DNA from: Rhabditophanes sp. KR3021 | Taxonomy: Eukaryota > Nematoda > Chromadorea > Rhabditida > Alloionematidae | Assembly (NCBI GenBank): GCA_963281155.1 | Contig: CAUJLY010000004.1 | Coordinates: 4,650,001-4,714,000 of the forward strand | DNA length: 64,000 nucleotides | Direction: 5' to 3' | Shown here: positions 33,365 through 44,793 of the stretch, one piece after another | Layout of the letters: every line of letters begins with the position of its first letter | Position numbering within the stretch: the stretch's first letter is position 1 | Made by a program: the position numbers and the translations under genes | Notes under the pieces: model-generated | The model's input: the letters and a program-made list of their open reading frames with translations, nothing else | What the model was told of the DNA's origin: nothing | Databases searched by the model: none

Positions 33365-34367
33365 CTATTTCAAAAACAAGAACTTGCCGTATCCATTACA
33401 TGGTGAATCATTTGATCCAAAACATCGTCTACCATTAACATCAAATTGGCCTATCTTGTCGTTACATTTTGGACAAACTAATTTTCCTTGTTGTTCAGTA
33501 GAATGAATATCAACTTTTGGCCAACGTATTAATAAGTAGTTGAACTTGCAGCAAATACTTTCTTTAGTACAATCATTAAAATTTGTTTCCACGAATTTGT
33601 TGTTTTGAATTGGATGATGCATGATATTATAATTCGAAAACAAAAAACCCCTGCACTTTCTGCAAGTGTACTTGGAAATTGGATTTATCTTTAATTCAGA
33701 AACTTTATCTAATTCATCAATCACTTTGTTTGAACCATATCTAGGTACATTATGCGTTTTAGAACACCAAATTTTATAATTGCGAGATGTTATCAATGAC
33801 GCAATATTACAGCACCATCCGAGTTCCTCAAAAATTTGCAATTGAAATTCGAAACTTTTATTTGGGTAAGATTCCGGACGTTGTTTTTTAACGTACTCAA
33901 TTGCTTTGTGGTATTTCCAAGAGAAAATTTTCATTACATAGGCCGTGCAAATTGTTACACTTCTCGAAACTCCTTGTTCGCTATAATAGTATAAAATATA
34001 AATGATCATTATTTGCGAACATATAAATAAATGCTTTTCAATTAAAATATAAATAATTTTTTGGTAATTAAATGCAACATTTAAATATTCCTCACCAATG
34101 GACAAGAACATTTCCTTCTTTAATTGCACTGATTATTGTATCTAAAATAGTTTCTAGCATGTTATTACCCAACATGTCCTGTGTATACTCGTCCAGGCAA
34201 TAGTAAAAATGATAACTAATTCCCGGTATCTTCTTTTCCTCTGGTATTGGAGATGCAGCTACTGTTATGACACTTTTTACATCATTATCTCTTAACAAAT
34301 ACTGCTTGGAATTTGAGATAACTACATTAGATCCACTCACATATAGTCCGGAAACAACTAAGTTCAT
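33365..34367 (-). CDS. DUSP12: DUSP12/YVH1-like dual-specificity phosphatase
   Basis: Exons 34096-34367 and 33365-33980, with a 115-bp intron. The first ATG in good context is 34367, which yields MNLVVSGLYVSG, the usual DUSP start; total about 295 residues (human DUSP12 340). The catalytic loop H-C-E-Q-G-V-S-R-S is complete only after splicing: the intron interrupts the codon of the nucleophilic Cys (TG|C). The general-acid Asp lies in YYCLDEYTQDML. The C-terminal zinc region keeps two CxxC pairs (YTCRKCRGFLF and LVCPKCNDKIGQF) with the family's spacing. YVH1/DUSP12 proteins help 60S ribosome maturation (Mrt4 release) besides phosphatase activity. The second half of the zinc module is somewhat shortened. 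Confidence 0.88.
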
Positions 34368-34745
34368 TTTTTGTAACGATAGTTCCAATATAATTAACTA
34401 AAAATATATAAAAATAATTTAATCGACAGTCACTAAGAATAAGAAATGATTAATTATCACGATACAATTGATAAGATTATTCTAATAATTCAAAAAAGAT
34501 GCAAATAATTATTGTTATAATACGTGTACTTTTAAACGAACAATCCTCATCCGAATTCTCAATATTTATCACATTATTATCTTCCAATGTCAATATTTAT
34601 CAAAGTTAATAACATCCATTAAGAGTATAAACATTAATAATTTCAATTAAAAGCATCATATAAGTAATATCATTAAAAAATATCAATATAAACAAGGTCC
34701 ATTAAAGAATAATGCATAGAAATGATATAAGTATATTAATACGCG
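34368..34745. other. Intergenic
   Basis: AT-rich spacer between sulfite oxidase and the phosphatase on the same strand; short repeats of TCAATATTTATCA near 34558-34600. No gene seen. Confidence 0.5.
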
Positions 34746-37206
34746 TTAATCTTCGATAATATTCAGCTTAACACGATGCCACGCATTGTGTAATAAACCT
34801 CTGACATTCCATATACCAGCAGCAGTTTCAGGCTGTGTATTATACGCTCGATCGGTTGCTTTACATAACACTTCAAAAGAACCCCTGGCATCCTCGGGTA
34901 TTTTTACTGTTGTTTTCCATAAAGTCCAAGCCCACATTTCTTCTACATTTTGTTCGGGATCTTGTTCTAGTTCCGCTGATTGCCATGTCTTTCCACCGTC
35001 ACAAGAAACTTCCACTCTAATCACGCCACGACCACCACCGCTCCAAGCATAACCACACACGTCGACGTCTTCATCAGAGCGACTGACTTTTGTACCAGGG
35101 GCAGGAACACATACAGCAGATTGAATAGGGTATTCTTGAATGGCTGGGACTGAGTCAAAGTCAAGTTGATCTCCAATCTTTACAGATGGAGAAAATGCTC
35201 GATAGTCTTTCTTCTGCCAATGTGAATCTGATTCCTTACGTGACAAACGGATAACATTCAGCCATTTTACTTGCCTACAAATAATATTAATATTAAGAAT
35301 AAGTAATGCAATTATCTAGTTAAAAATAATTTTTTGTGTATGTATTAAATCAAAATTCACGTCATTGTCAAAAAAGATAATGTCTGACGCAATGACTATT
35401 CAAATGGAATATAATAATTGGAACATTCTATGATAATCCTTTGAATATTTAAATGATTAACTTTTGCATATTTAAATGATTAACTTTTGAATATTTTGAA
35501 GGAGACAAAACATCCGGGGTATATCTATTTTCAGACTCAACGATTCTTGCTGATGGACAGTAAATGAGAATATGAAAGCCATACGATATTGTGACGAACG
35601 TTTCAACTTGGAAGAAGATGGGTTACTCACATAAAACAATTCAATCGCTCTGTGAAATCGAACTTCGTTTTTTTCAAGAAGGAGAAATTCCTCAACAAAC
35701 TTGTTACTGCTGAAAAGAAGTTAGTTGTAGTCAAGAAGGAATACCCTTCAAAGGCAATTGCAGAGAATGTGGAAAGTGTCCTTATCAATGCACTTAGACA
35801 TCAACTCCCAAACAGCGACTCCGGAAAACCATCTCTAGATTTTGTACTACCCATGAACCCTCAAGTGAACTTAGAAGTTGCCCAATTAATTTTCAAGGAC
35901 TTCTCAGAATGTGAATATGCTGAACACATTATTCATAATTAATATTCTATTTTTTAATTTTATAAAATATTGTCTTTTAAAATCACACACCTCGCACCGA
36001 CATTGCCTGGAACGATTGCTCTCAATGGATAGCCGTGATCTTTTGAAATAGGTTGGTCATTCATTTCGTAAGCAATGATGCACTCATCACTCATAGCTTT
36101 CTTGAATGGAATAGATGCACCATATGAAGTTCCAGCTGCATCAACATCTTTTCCCTCAAAATGGACGTGCTTGATATTTTTGTCTAAAGGGTCAACTCCA
36201 CAATCAATTAGCAAATCTCTTAATCTAACTCCGGACCATTTTGCGTTGCTGATTGCTGTTCCTTCCCACATCAAGCCTTGGACCTTATCAAATTTGTGCA
36301 TATCAGCTCTTCTGTTTCCTGCACACTGAATAACTGACGTAACGTGCTCCTTTTTGAATTTTTTCTTTAATTCGTTTATGCATAAGGATATTGGCTTTTT
36401 GATTCCTTCACCTTCAATTGATAGATTGTGAAATTTCTCATCAATTTCAGGAACTGGCATATGATTACGGACAAAAAATAAGTCTATCGGAGTTACAAAA
36501 TGATCCATCAGCAAGGATGGTGGTGTTTCTGCGTTGAAAGGTTTCGCCGAATTGACAATTAAGGCAGGATGACGTTCAGGGTCATTTCTGTAAGGATCAT
36601 TTGCTTGAGCTAGTTTAGTTAGTCTATTAATTTCGGCTAAATCCTTTTCATCGATGGTTCCGATTCTGTGACTTTCGAGTATTTCCAAAACTGCTGCACT
36701 TTTATGTTGTGCGTAAATGGCCCAAAATGGTTCAATTGATTTTCCTGCCCCAAGTAATATTTTGTTCCCTCCTGGGTGATTTTCAATAAAGTCAGTTATA
36801 TCATAAACACCATATTTAAAAGTAACCCATATTCTCTCCGCATCCTTGCCATGTTTAGTAACCTCTTCTAGTTTAAATTTAGGCAAGTCGTTTCTTTCAG
36901 GAGGATCATAATCGAAGTTTTGTTTGTTCCCTTCAAAGGCCAAGCCATTTCTATGTTTGTTGAAGGTGATATACAATCCTATACCTAAAATCCCTGAACC
37001 TATAATACTACTTCCATATCTTGTCGATTGCTCATTCTTTTTTTCATCTAAAATAAATGAAGTGAGAAATGTGTTATATTTATATCATAAATTTACTAAC
37101 AATTTGAGTCATTCTCTAAAAGTAATGGTAAGCTTGCATGAAGATTAGGAATATACAATTTCTTAATCTCTTTTACAAATAAACGTTGCAAAATCCGACT
37201 GGACAT
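34746..37206 (-). CDS. SUOX: Sulfite oxidase, mitochondrial
   Basis: Exons 37101-37206, 35991-37047 and 34746-35274 give 563 residues (human SUOX 545). The rebuilt start, MSSRILQRLFVKEIKKLYIP, is basic and amphipathic like a mitochondrial presequence, followed by a short hydrophobic stretch. A cytochrome b5 domain carries the heme ligand motifs ENHPGG and YAQHK. The molybdopterin domain has FVRNHMPVP and the Mo-ligating Cys in VIQCAGNRRADM; the dimerisation domain has CGYAWSGGGRGVIRVEVSCD and NAWHRVKL. The enzyme oxidises sulfite to sulfate in the intermembrane space. The 716-bp second intron (35275-35990) is far larger than the others and contains plus-strand coding sequence. The gene diverges from lipoyltransferase across 401 bp. 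Confidence 0.95.
35600..35942 (+). pseudogene. Antisense ORF remnant in sulfite oxidase intron
   Basis: An uninterrupted frame of about 113 codons lies opposite to its host. It is protein-like: NFVFFKKEKFLNKLVTAEKK, then VVVKKEYPSKAIAENVESVL and PSLDFVLPMNPQVNLEVAQL, ending at TAA 35940-35942. There is no ATG at its start; just upstream (35510-35610) further coding-like pieces appear in other frames (AIRYCDERFNLEEDGLLT). It may be the 3' exon of a nested gene or a decayed copy. Family not recognised. Confidence 0.45.
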
Positions 37207-37607
37207 ACTACACTAGAATTATTTGATTGAAAATTAATTCACTTAACCACGCGATATAAAGTGTTTTCAACAATATGACAATAAGATAATATTTTTGCGT
37301 ATGTCAACTTTTGATTTCAAAGGGAATGTCTACCACATCAAGTAAATTACTCACCTACACAGTAAAAACATACCTTTGCCTAATCTTATCAGGCAACTAA
37401 ACACTACATTCGATTTTCAACGAAATATGCACATATAAAAATGCGTGTTAACTTTTTATTTATAGGTTAAAATTAATATTTAACGAATGTAACTTACATG
37501 TGATTAAATTTTGTCTATAATTGATAAGATTGCATCGTATTGTTAATGAAACAAAACGTTAGATATAAATACACATTACTCCAATACCATCACCATCTTT
37601 GTCAAAA
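37207..37607. promoter_or_regulatory. Divergent promoter region, SUOX and LIPT1
   Basis: 401 bp separate the start codons of two head-to-head mitochondrial genes. No TATA box is obvious close to either start. A shared bidirectional promoter is an inference from spacing and orientation. Confidence 0.4.
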
Positions 37608-38533
37608 ATGACGTCTAAATGTGTAAACTATTTGAGTAAAACATTTTTGAATGTGTTTATATCGAGCAACAAGTGTATTTACAAAAATCTAGCTTTTGAG
37701 GAAAAGTTATTCAGGTAAATAAAATTCAGTTAACATTAAACTTTAATTTTACTAGAACGCATGATGTAGCCAAAGGAAATTGCATTTTTATTTGGTCAAA
37801 TACACCTTCTGTTGTAATTGGGCGCCATCAAAATCCATGGTTAGAAGCCAATCTTCTTTATTTATTGGAAAACAATATTGCTTTGGCCAGAAGGCATAGT
37901 GGAGGAGGCACAGTTTATCATGATGAGGGCAATCTTAATATCTCAATCTTGACCGAGCATAATCACCACTGCAGACCCAAAAACTTGAGAAATTTATCTG
38001 AAATTTTAAATACAAAGTACGGAACAAATATAGTGCCAAATAGTAGAGATGATATGCTTTTGAATCCTGGGGAAAGAAAGATATCCGGAACAGCCGCAAG
38101 GATTTCAAAAGGCAAAGCATACCACCATCTAACATTATTAGTAGACGTTGATCTTCAAAGATTAAAATTAGTCCTCAAAAGTCCTTATGCTTCCCAGATA
38201 CAAACAAATGCTACAAGAAGTGTTTCAGCAAAAGCCGTTGGTTTTTTAAAACAGGAAGTAAAAGATATATCTACTGACATAGTAATGAATGACATAATTA
38301 CAGGATTTTCAAACTTGTATGAAGAATCAACCATAAGAATTAATAATGTTGACTTAAATACTTTTGATGAAAATGATCAAAAGGAATTGGAAAATCTCCA
38401 AAGTTGGGTATGGCTCTACGCAAAAACCCCAAAATTTACTTATCAACTGAGAGGAAAGGAAGAAAAAATTCAAGTTGAGAAAGGTGTGATCAAAGAGTTA
38501 GATTGCGAATTAGGACCTATACTGCCTTTTTAA
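37608..38533 (+). CDS. LIPT1: Lipoyltransferase 1-like (LplA/LIPT1)
   Basis: Exons 37608-37714 and 37756-38533 give 294 residues. The BPL/LplA catalytic domain is clear: WSNTPSVVIGRHQNPW, the lipoate-binding loop RRHSGGGTVYHDEGNLN, and KISGTAARISKGKAYHHLTLLV with the catalytic-region Lys. This enzyme transfers lipoyl groups to the E2 subunits of mitochondrial 2-oxoacid dehydrogenases. The N-terminus (MTSKCVNYLSKTFLNVFISS) suits mitochondrial import. It is shorter than human LIPT1 (373 residues) and ends ELGPILPF, so the C-terminal accessory region is reduced. It uses the same intergenic region as sulfite oxidase. Confidence 0.92.
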
Positions 38534-38777
38534 AATGAATAATTATTTTAAATTATAGCCTTAATAGTTTATGTTATTAGATAATAAAAAGACACATAAA
38601 GGACATTCGCCGATTCATTTTCCTGATTAAAACTAATTTTATCATATTTCACCAAATCAGAGTATTTTTTATATATAAACGTCATTCTTTGTACTAAAAT
38701 ATAATAAACATAAATGAGTAAATATTTCATTGATCCCAACAGAATTCCCATATAGAGTAACATCTGTAAATATTTAT

Positions 38778-39540
38778 CTAATTATCACTAGCATCACATT
38801 CAGCAGTCAAATTGAATTTGGACATAAGACGTTTTTTGACCTCACATTTAGCTTCCCCATCAATAGCATACTTAACTGGAAGTACCATGCTTTCCTTGAG
38901 TACCCTAATTGTTTCATCAAATCTAACCCTTTGAATCAACACCGAGGTAATACTTATTAGCAGCAGAAAATCCTGTCTTGATCTTTTAAGTTTCAACGAC
39001 TTCTTTATATTCTTTCATTGAAAACAATTGTCTGCCGTAAAAAATGCAAAAGGATCTTTTGGGTCTAACGATGCGCTTTTAGCAAAATGCTTCTTGCTAG
39101 CCTCATTGTCTGTCTTCTTTCATTTTCTCCTAATCTAGAGTAAATGATTCCAGTCCATTTGTGAAGCCCGGAAACTTGCTTGGAAGGTTCAATCTCGAGA
39201 GCCTTTGTAACACATCCCTTCGCTTCTTTGAGAAGAGTATGCTTTTGGGTATTTTCAACTATTAATCCTTAGGCAGTTAATTGTGATTTTGGGGGAGTAT
39301 CTTTTTTAGAGATACCTTAATTATAAGGTTTGTAAAGGTGAATACTCTTGTGGAATGCTTTTAACGCAAACCTAGCTTAATTTTATTTGTAAACTTTTAA
39401 ATCCTTGTATCAGTCTGGTTTCTTTCCTAGTTTTTTATCTGACAAAGCAACTCCAGCAGAGCAATTTAAGTGGAGGCTATTCCTGCAACAACCTCGCGCA
39501 AGATATTTGGCAGGCACGAGGGAACATTTTTGTATGAAAC
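38778..39540 (-). pseudogene. Decayed TPR protein, RMDN-like
   Basis: Minus-strand pieces shift frame repeatedly: CVTKALEIEPSKQVSGLHKW with TGIIYSRLGEN (39110-39230), then in another frame ASKKHFAKSASLDPKDPFAF (about 39035-39095), then ANKYYLG and FDETIRVLKESMVLPVKYAI (38850-38960). The order of ALE-type helices, HKW and DPKDPFA fits the tetratricopeptide region of regulator-of-microtubule-dynamics (RMDN/RMD-1) proteins. There are at least two frame shifts and several stops. It is unlikely to be expressed as a full protein. Confidence 0.5.
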
Positions 39541-39871
39541 TAAAAAAATAAGTCAAAAATAGATAGGCCAACTTAATTATTGAAAGGACTTAACAATTCG
39601 AGTACATATGGTCAATTAAGATGCCCGATTTACGATACAATTTTTTGTACGCCGAGACTTTATACATTTCAGCTTTATTTTTAAGTGTTTGGATGTGTTG
39701 TAGTTTGTGAACAAATGGCATTCTCTAAGGTTCTTCGTTCCAAACAACTTCTAGAAAATCCTACCGCGAAATCTACTAGACATTTTCCCAACACATTTGA
39801 ATAAGATTTAGAATTGCATCGTTCAAACAACAATCTAAAAATTTGATACACATTAAAAGAATTAATTGAAA
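39541..39871. other. Intergenic, 5' of kinesin
   Basis: Spacer between the TPR remnant and the kinesin start; no TATA box or other element recognised. Confidence 0.45.
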
Positions 39872-42049
39872 ATGTATAGACCCGAAATCTATGGAACTGG
39901 AGGTAAAAGTTCTATAAAAGTTGGTGTCAGAGTAAGGTAGGAATCATTATTGCATACTTTTTTAATAAATTATTATTCTTTTAGACCCATAAGTTCGAAA
40001 GAAACTCGGGAGAAACAGCGACTTATTGTGAAAGTCAATGAAATCACAAAGAATATCGTGATTGCTGGAGAGTCAGAAGGGGTATCAAGATATGCGAAAG
40101 TAGATCATGCTTTCGGAGAGAAGTCAACGCAGCGTCAAGTATACAAGGATATGGTTTCTGATTATATTCCGCATTTGCTTAGTGGATATAATTGCACCAT
40201 TTTTGCTTATGGTCAAACTGGTACCGGGAAAACGTACACTATGGAGGGAGAGTGCGGAAGCAGAGAGGAGCAAGTCAACTTTACTTGGAAGTCTGAAGGA
40301 GATGCCGGGGTTATGCTCCGTGCTGCTCACCACATTTTAGATCATCTAAAGAATTCTGTAAGTTATTTACTTTATAGCTAATTGCTCTTATTTTCACTTT
40401 AGAACTGTGAGTCTAGTCTAATTTGTGTGAATTACGTGGAGTTGTACAACGAAGATGTATACGATTTGCTAAGTGACAATCCTCTCGCGAAACTGAACAT
40501 TTTCGAAGACACAAAAAGTGGGAGTGTGTTTATCAAAGACGTAAGGAACTTTGCAATAAAGACTATTGGGGACTTCACTGAAGCCTTAATTGTTGGTTCT
40601 GCCAATCGAAAGACTTCCGCCACCAAAATGAACAATCGGAGTTCGCGGTCGCATGCTTTGTTTACTGTCAATGTTGAATGGACTGAAAACTGCTCTGGAG
40701 TGCTTAAGACAAGGAAAGGAAAGCTAAACTTAGTCGACCTGGCTGGCTCAGAGTCTATCGGGAAAAGTGGTGCTACTGGCGCGAATGCTAGAGAAGCTTC
40801 AAACATCAACACAAGTTTGTTGACTTTAGGACAAGTTATTAATGCCCTCACTGCTAAATCGAAACATATTCCATACCGTTCATCCAAGCTGACCAGGTTG
40901 CTAAAGGATTCTCTAGGAGGGTCAGCACTGACTTGTTTAATTGCTGCAATTTCCCCTGTTGAGGGTAACCGCAGTGAATCTCTGTCCACACTCGAGTATG
41001 GAAAGAAAGCGATGAATGTCATGAATGATGTCAAAGCCAATGTCCGTGTGACTGGGGCAATTACAAGTGATGGAGGCAGTCGATATGCATTTATCAATGC
41101 TTTTAGCAAGAACTATGCTCTTGTGAGCTATGAATCTCTCAAAAATAATGTTCTTGAAGATCTCGATGCCATCGACTACTTTGCACGATTGGATTCATTT
41201 TTCATGCTTGAAGATGACTTTTTAGCTGAATGCGAGGAGTTAAAACGTTTGCATGGTGTAGAATTGGTACATCTTGAAGAAGAACGAGTAGATGCTGAGA
41301 TCAAACTTCGAAACGCCGACAAGGATCTTGCCACAGCTACTTTCCGCCTTCAATTGAATGAGTCAAACTTTAATGAACTAGTTAAGGAAAATGAAGAAAT
41401 TCAGAAAAAAGGCCAAAAGATTTTTAATGCACCTAAACAATATTCCTCTTTGATGAGAGAAAGATTGGAAAGATATAAAAAGCTATGTGAAGAGCTTCAA
41501 TCTTTAATCAGTCAACAAAAATATGATCAATGGGTCAATATTGTTGCCACTAACTACGAAACGGTCACAAACTTTGGTAACGAACTGAAAGTAACACGCA
41601 CTGATCTGATGAACAAATTGAATGCAGCTCATAACAACTTATCTCAAAACCAAAATGCTCTCTTGAAAGAAACTTCACAGAAGTTTCGAGATGGTCAAGC
41701 TAGAATCCAGAAAATGCAATCTGAGTATACCAAAAAAGCAAATAGGATGTGCGAGTTGAATGGAATCCAACGTAACGCCATCTATAAATACAGAACAGCA
41801 AATGATGCTCTAACTGCTTCTTTAGAAAAGACATTAGCTGATAAAAAAAGTCTCCATGAAGAAGCCCAAAACGAGTTTGAGCAACTTAGGGAAAAACGTG
41901 AGGAAAGACATGCGTGTGACCTGGAGGATTTGGAAGAAATTAGAAGTGGTCTTGAAGAGGTGAAAAATATCAAACTGACGTTGGATTACTCACCCAAATT
42001 GTATGAGCTGCAAACTCTTCTCGAGAAGATAAACATAGAGTGTGGTTAA
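39872..42049 (+). CDS. bmk-1: Kinesin-5 (KIF11/BMK-1-like) motor, short form
   Basis: Exons 39872-39936, 39985-40357 and 40403-42049 (introns 48 and 45 bp) give 694 residues. The motor domain is at the N-terminus: start KVGVRVRPISSKE, P-loop GQTGTGKT at 98-105, switch I NNRSSRSH at 223-230, switch II DLAGSE at 258-263, and HIPYRSSKLTRLLKDSLGG. The extended insert after the P-loop (EGECGSREEQVNFTW) is like loop L5 of kinesin-5, the spindle-bipolarity motor. The rest is mostly coiled coil. Known kinesin-5 proteins are about 950-1060 residues; here the tail stops early at 42049 with AATAAA at 42105, so the BASS/tail region and the BimC phosphorylation box are missing. The neck and coil have drifted strongly. 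It may be a fast-evolving paralogue. Confidence 0.88.
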
Positions 42050-42426
42050 TTTATACGAGAGATCCGTATTCATTCAATTTAATTTATTATATATTGCACC
42101 TTTAAATAAAATAAGTCTTGGCTTCTAAAGTGTAATTTTGTTAAATAAATGTTTAAAAGTCAGGTAAATATAAATCCATGCCAATATTATTTTGACAATG
42201 GTAAAATAAATGGCATTTAACAAAATATTGAAATTTTAAAAAGTATTGTATTAGTGACATCGTATGTACACAGAAATAATGATAATTTTTTATTTAAATA
42301 TTTACAATAATTACAAATATATTTACAAGCCATTTCTAAAAACAATCAACATTACATACACATAAACTTAATTATAACAAAAGACATTGTCATAATACAT
42401 GAAACAATTTAAAGATGGTAATAAAT
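42050..42426. other. Convergent intergenic region
   Basis: AT-rich 3' flanks of the kinesin and the BTB gene. Nothing else seen. Confidence 0.5.
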
Positions 42427-44103
42427 CTACTCGAGTGGTCCATAATACTTATCAAGTAATTCAACATACATAGAAGAAAAGGTAATGCATGTGAAGAGGT
42501 GAGCGTAACAAGATCCGATCTCAAGGATAAAATTTGTGGAGAGATCGCCGATGTTAACAGTTTCAATCATCCATTTAAAATATGACATACGGCTGTCACA
42601 ATCATAATCAATCCAATCCAAAATAATGGATGACAAGAATTCTTGGTCTAGAGCATTAATAAAATAAACATCAAAAATTCGCTCCATCATCTTGAAAGAA
42701 AAATTGAGATAATGCTTGTTTTCAACATAAATCTAAAAACCACAAATAAGATTGGAATCATAATGTAATATATTACCATAAAATTAGCTTGGAATTGTTG
42801 AACGAGATTTTCCTCCAGAGTCTTCATTTCCAAGTCTTGAGCAACACTAAAAGCAGTAATGAAGTTTTCCTAAAAAAGAATGAATTAAATATTTTCATAA
42901 AAGTAATTTACTCATCATGATCTTTATATTTGAGAAAACGTATAGTTTTACCAATACCATTCTGCTTATTTTAGAACTAAGATTGCCTTCATTCTTGGCG
43001 TTATTTAATATGCTATAAATAATGAGAGAAAGGTAACATCTCGTGCAAAAGAGGTGATGATGATTCTATTTCACCATATTTAGCTAAGAGTTCAAATATC
43101 AATGTTGAAAAAAAATTGCGTGTACTAGCAAAAGAGCCGTACCTCTGGCTAGATGTAGGAATTAAGTTTCTAATCTAATTTTTGTGTAATAACCATTTGA
43201 TTTTAGATAAATTGGTAATAAAGAGACTAGTATGACTATTGGTGGGGAAAGAACCTCTTTCAAGAATTGGACAGCCAAGTTGCTGATCTAATTATAGATG
43301 ATTTTTTAAATACTAAAGACAACAAGTCATGTCTTGAATTTCTTGATATTTTTGATAAAATTTACTTTCCTCAGCTAAGTTTTTGTACAGCCAATTTTCG
43401 CAATCCAAAAGCAAGTCATTAACATCGTAATAATGAGCGATTCTCATTATGCCAAAAACATTGCTGATAGTCAAATGACATTCATTTCCATAGAAGTAGT
43501 TGACTATTTCTTTAAATTCATGCTTATTGAAGGGACTTGGAATGATAAATTCATCTGTAAATAAATACGTTACAAGAGGATAGATGACATTATCAAATAA
43601 AAAAATGTAAATCAAAGCAAAATCAAATAGTTGATGAAACAGAAATAGTCAGTTAGTATAAACTTACGTTGCATTGGAGACTCATCAAAATATCTTAAAA
43701 ATCTTTGGGATTTTTCCTTCAGAACCTTCTTGTGGAGGTTGTATTTGTTGCCTCTTAAAGACAAAACAACGTCAAATGGATCATCGACAAAAGTTGAGGC
43801 AAGAATAAAAGGCTTTGCTTGGAGAGAATTGCCGTATTCCTCAAGAGATGAGATGTCAGAATTAAAAGAATGATTAAAACTGAAGTCATTGGTATCAACT
43901 GTGTTTGACAACTTATCATCATTTGATGACCAAATGTCATAAGAATCCGAAGCAGCATCCTCTAGACTATCAACAGAATTCATGAATTCCCCCATGAACA
44001 AATCTTTTGACCCTTCCATATCATAATCCTCTCGGCTGAAACATTGAAGCAGCATTGACTTGGAATTGTAGGGGCACAAATATTCAATTGTATTGTCAAT
44101 CAT
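42427..44103 (-). CDS. BTB-BACK domain protein (possible broken gene)
   Basis: Exon 43668-44103 encodes an acidic N-terminus and the BTB start (DDPFDVVLSLRGNKYNLHKK); exon 43554 down to about 43365 continues the BTB fold (FKEIVNYFYGNECHLTISNV, then AHYYDVNDLLLDCENWLYKN). Exons 42777-42869 and 42427-42732 encode a BACK-like region (ENFITAFSVAQDLEMKTLEE) and a C-terminal helical part. BTB-BACK proteins are usually cullin-3 adaptors; no kelch repeats follow. Problem: the natural donor after LAEE (A|GTAAAT) is phase 1, while the next acceptor needs phase 0, and reading through meets TAG at 43313. Either a micro-exon in the 500-bp gap is missed or the gene is damaged. Confidence 0.6.
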
Positions 44104-44119
44104 ACTTTCTGAAAAAAAT

Positions 44120-44306
44120 GATTATTAACAACTGAAATGATTGTTAATATCACTTAAGTAATTATTAACAAGACTCATATGATTGTTAATAAGACATAAG
44201 TGATTATTGATAAGGCTCAAACAATTATTAACGAGATTTAAATAACTATTTACGAGACTCTAATGGTTAGTAACAAGACTAAATGGTTAATAGCAAGACT
44301 CATAAA
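44120..44306. repeat. 21-24-bp degenerate tandem repeat, about 7 copies
   Basis: Units of the type ATTATTAACAAGACTCAAATG recur from about 44120 to 44306, with the TTA.TAA.AAGACT core kept and the rest drifting. The array begins directly upstream of the BTB gene start at 44103, so it lies in its promoter region. Confidence 0.7.
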
Positions 44307-44793
44307 TTAAAAGAAGTAAAAATGCGCGTATGTGTCAGGTACTAAAAGCAATGTTGCCGCCAAAATGTTTTATGTAAGAATGAACATGAAATGAATAGGA
44401 GAGCTTAAAATATGATGAGCTTAATACCGCCTAATCTGAAAATGGTAAAAAAAAGTTGACATGCTGGGAATTTAAAACCACCAGTTAATTAAGAACCATA
44501 TGGTCGATAATAAAAACTAATGCTTGAAAGTGAACTATAGTCACTTATAAAAATAGTTTATGAACGGTATAAAAATAATTATGATAAGTATAGAAGTATA
44601 TTATGAGAACTGTGCAAGTATATCATAATTAGTATGGAAATGAATTAGGAAGGTTTAAATAAGAGTAAGACGGGTAATGCGTTTTGTTAATGACTAAATT
44701 ATAATATACATTTCATACTAACAAATTATTTATTTAAATAATAACAGCGATAACAACAATAACGGAAATAAAACATTTTAATATAAAATACGA
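44307..44793. other. Intergenic between BTB gene and UTP20
   Basis: AT-rich spacer. Nothing recognised. Confidence 0.5.

Noticed and set aside
36977..37148. Sulfite oxidase starting at the TTG near 36976
   Set aside because: A 5' exon at 37101-37206 with ATG, GT...AG splice signals and correct phase gives a better mitochondrial N-terminus.
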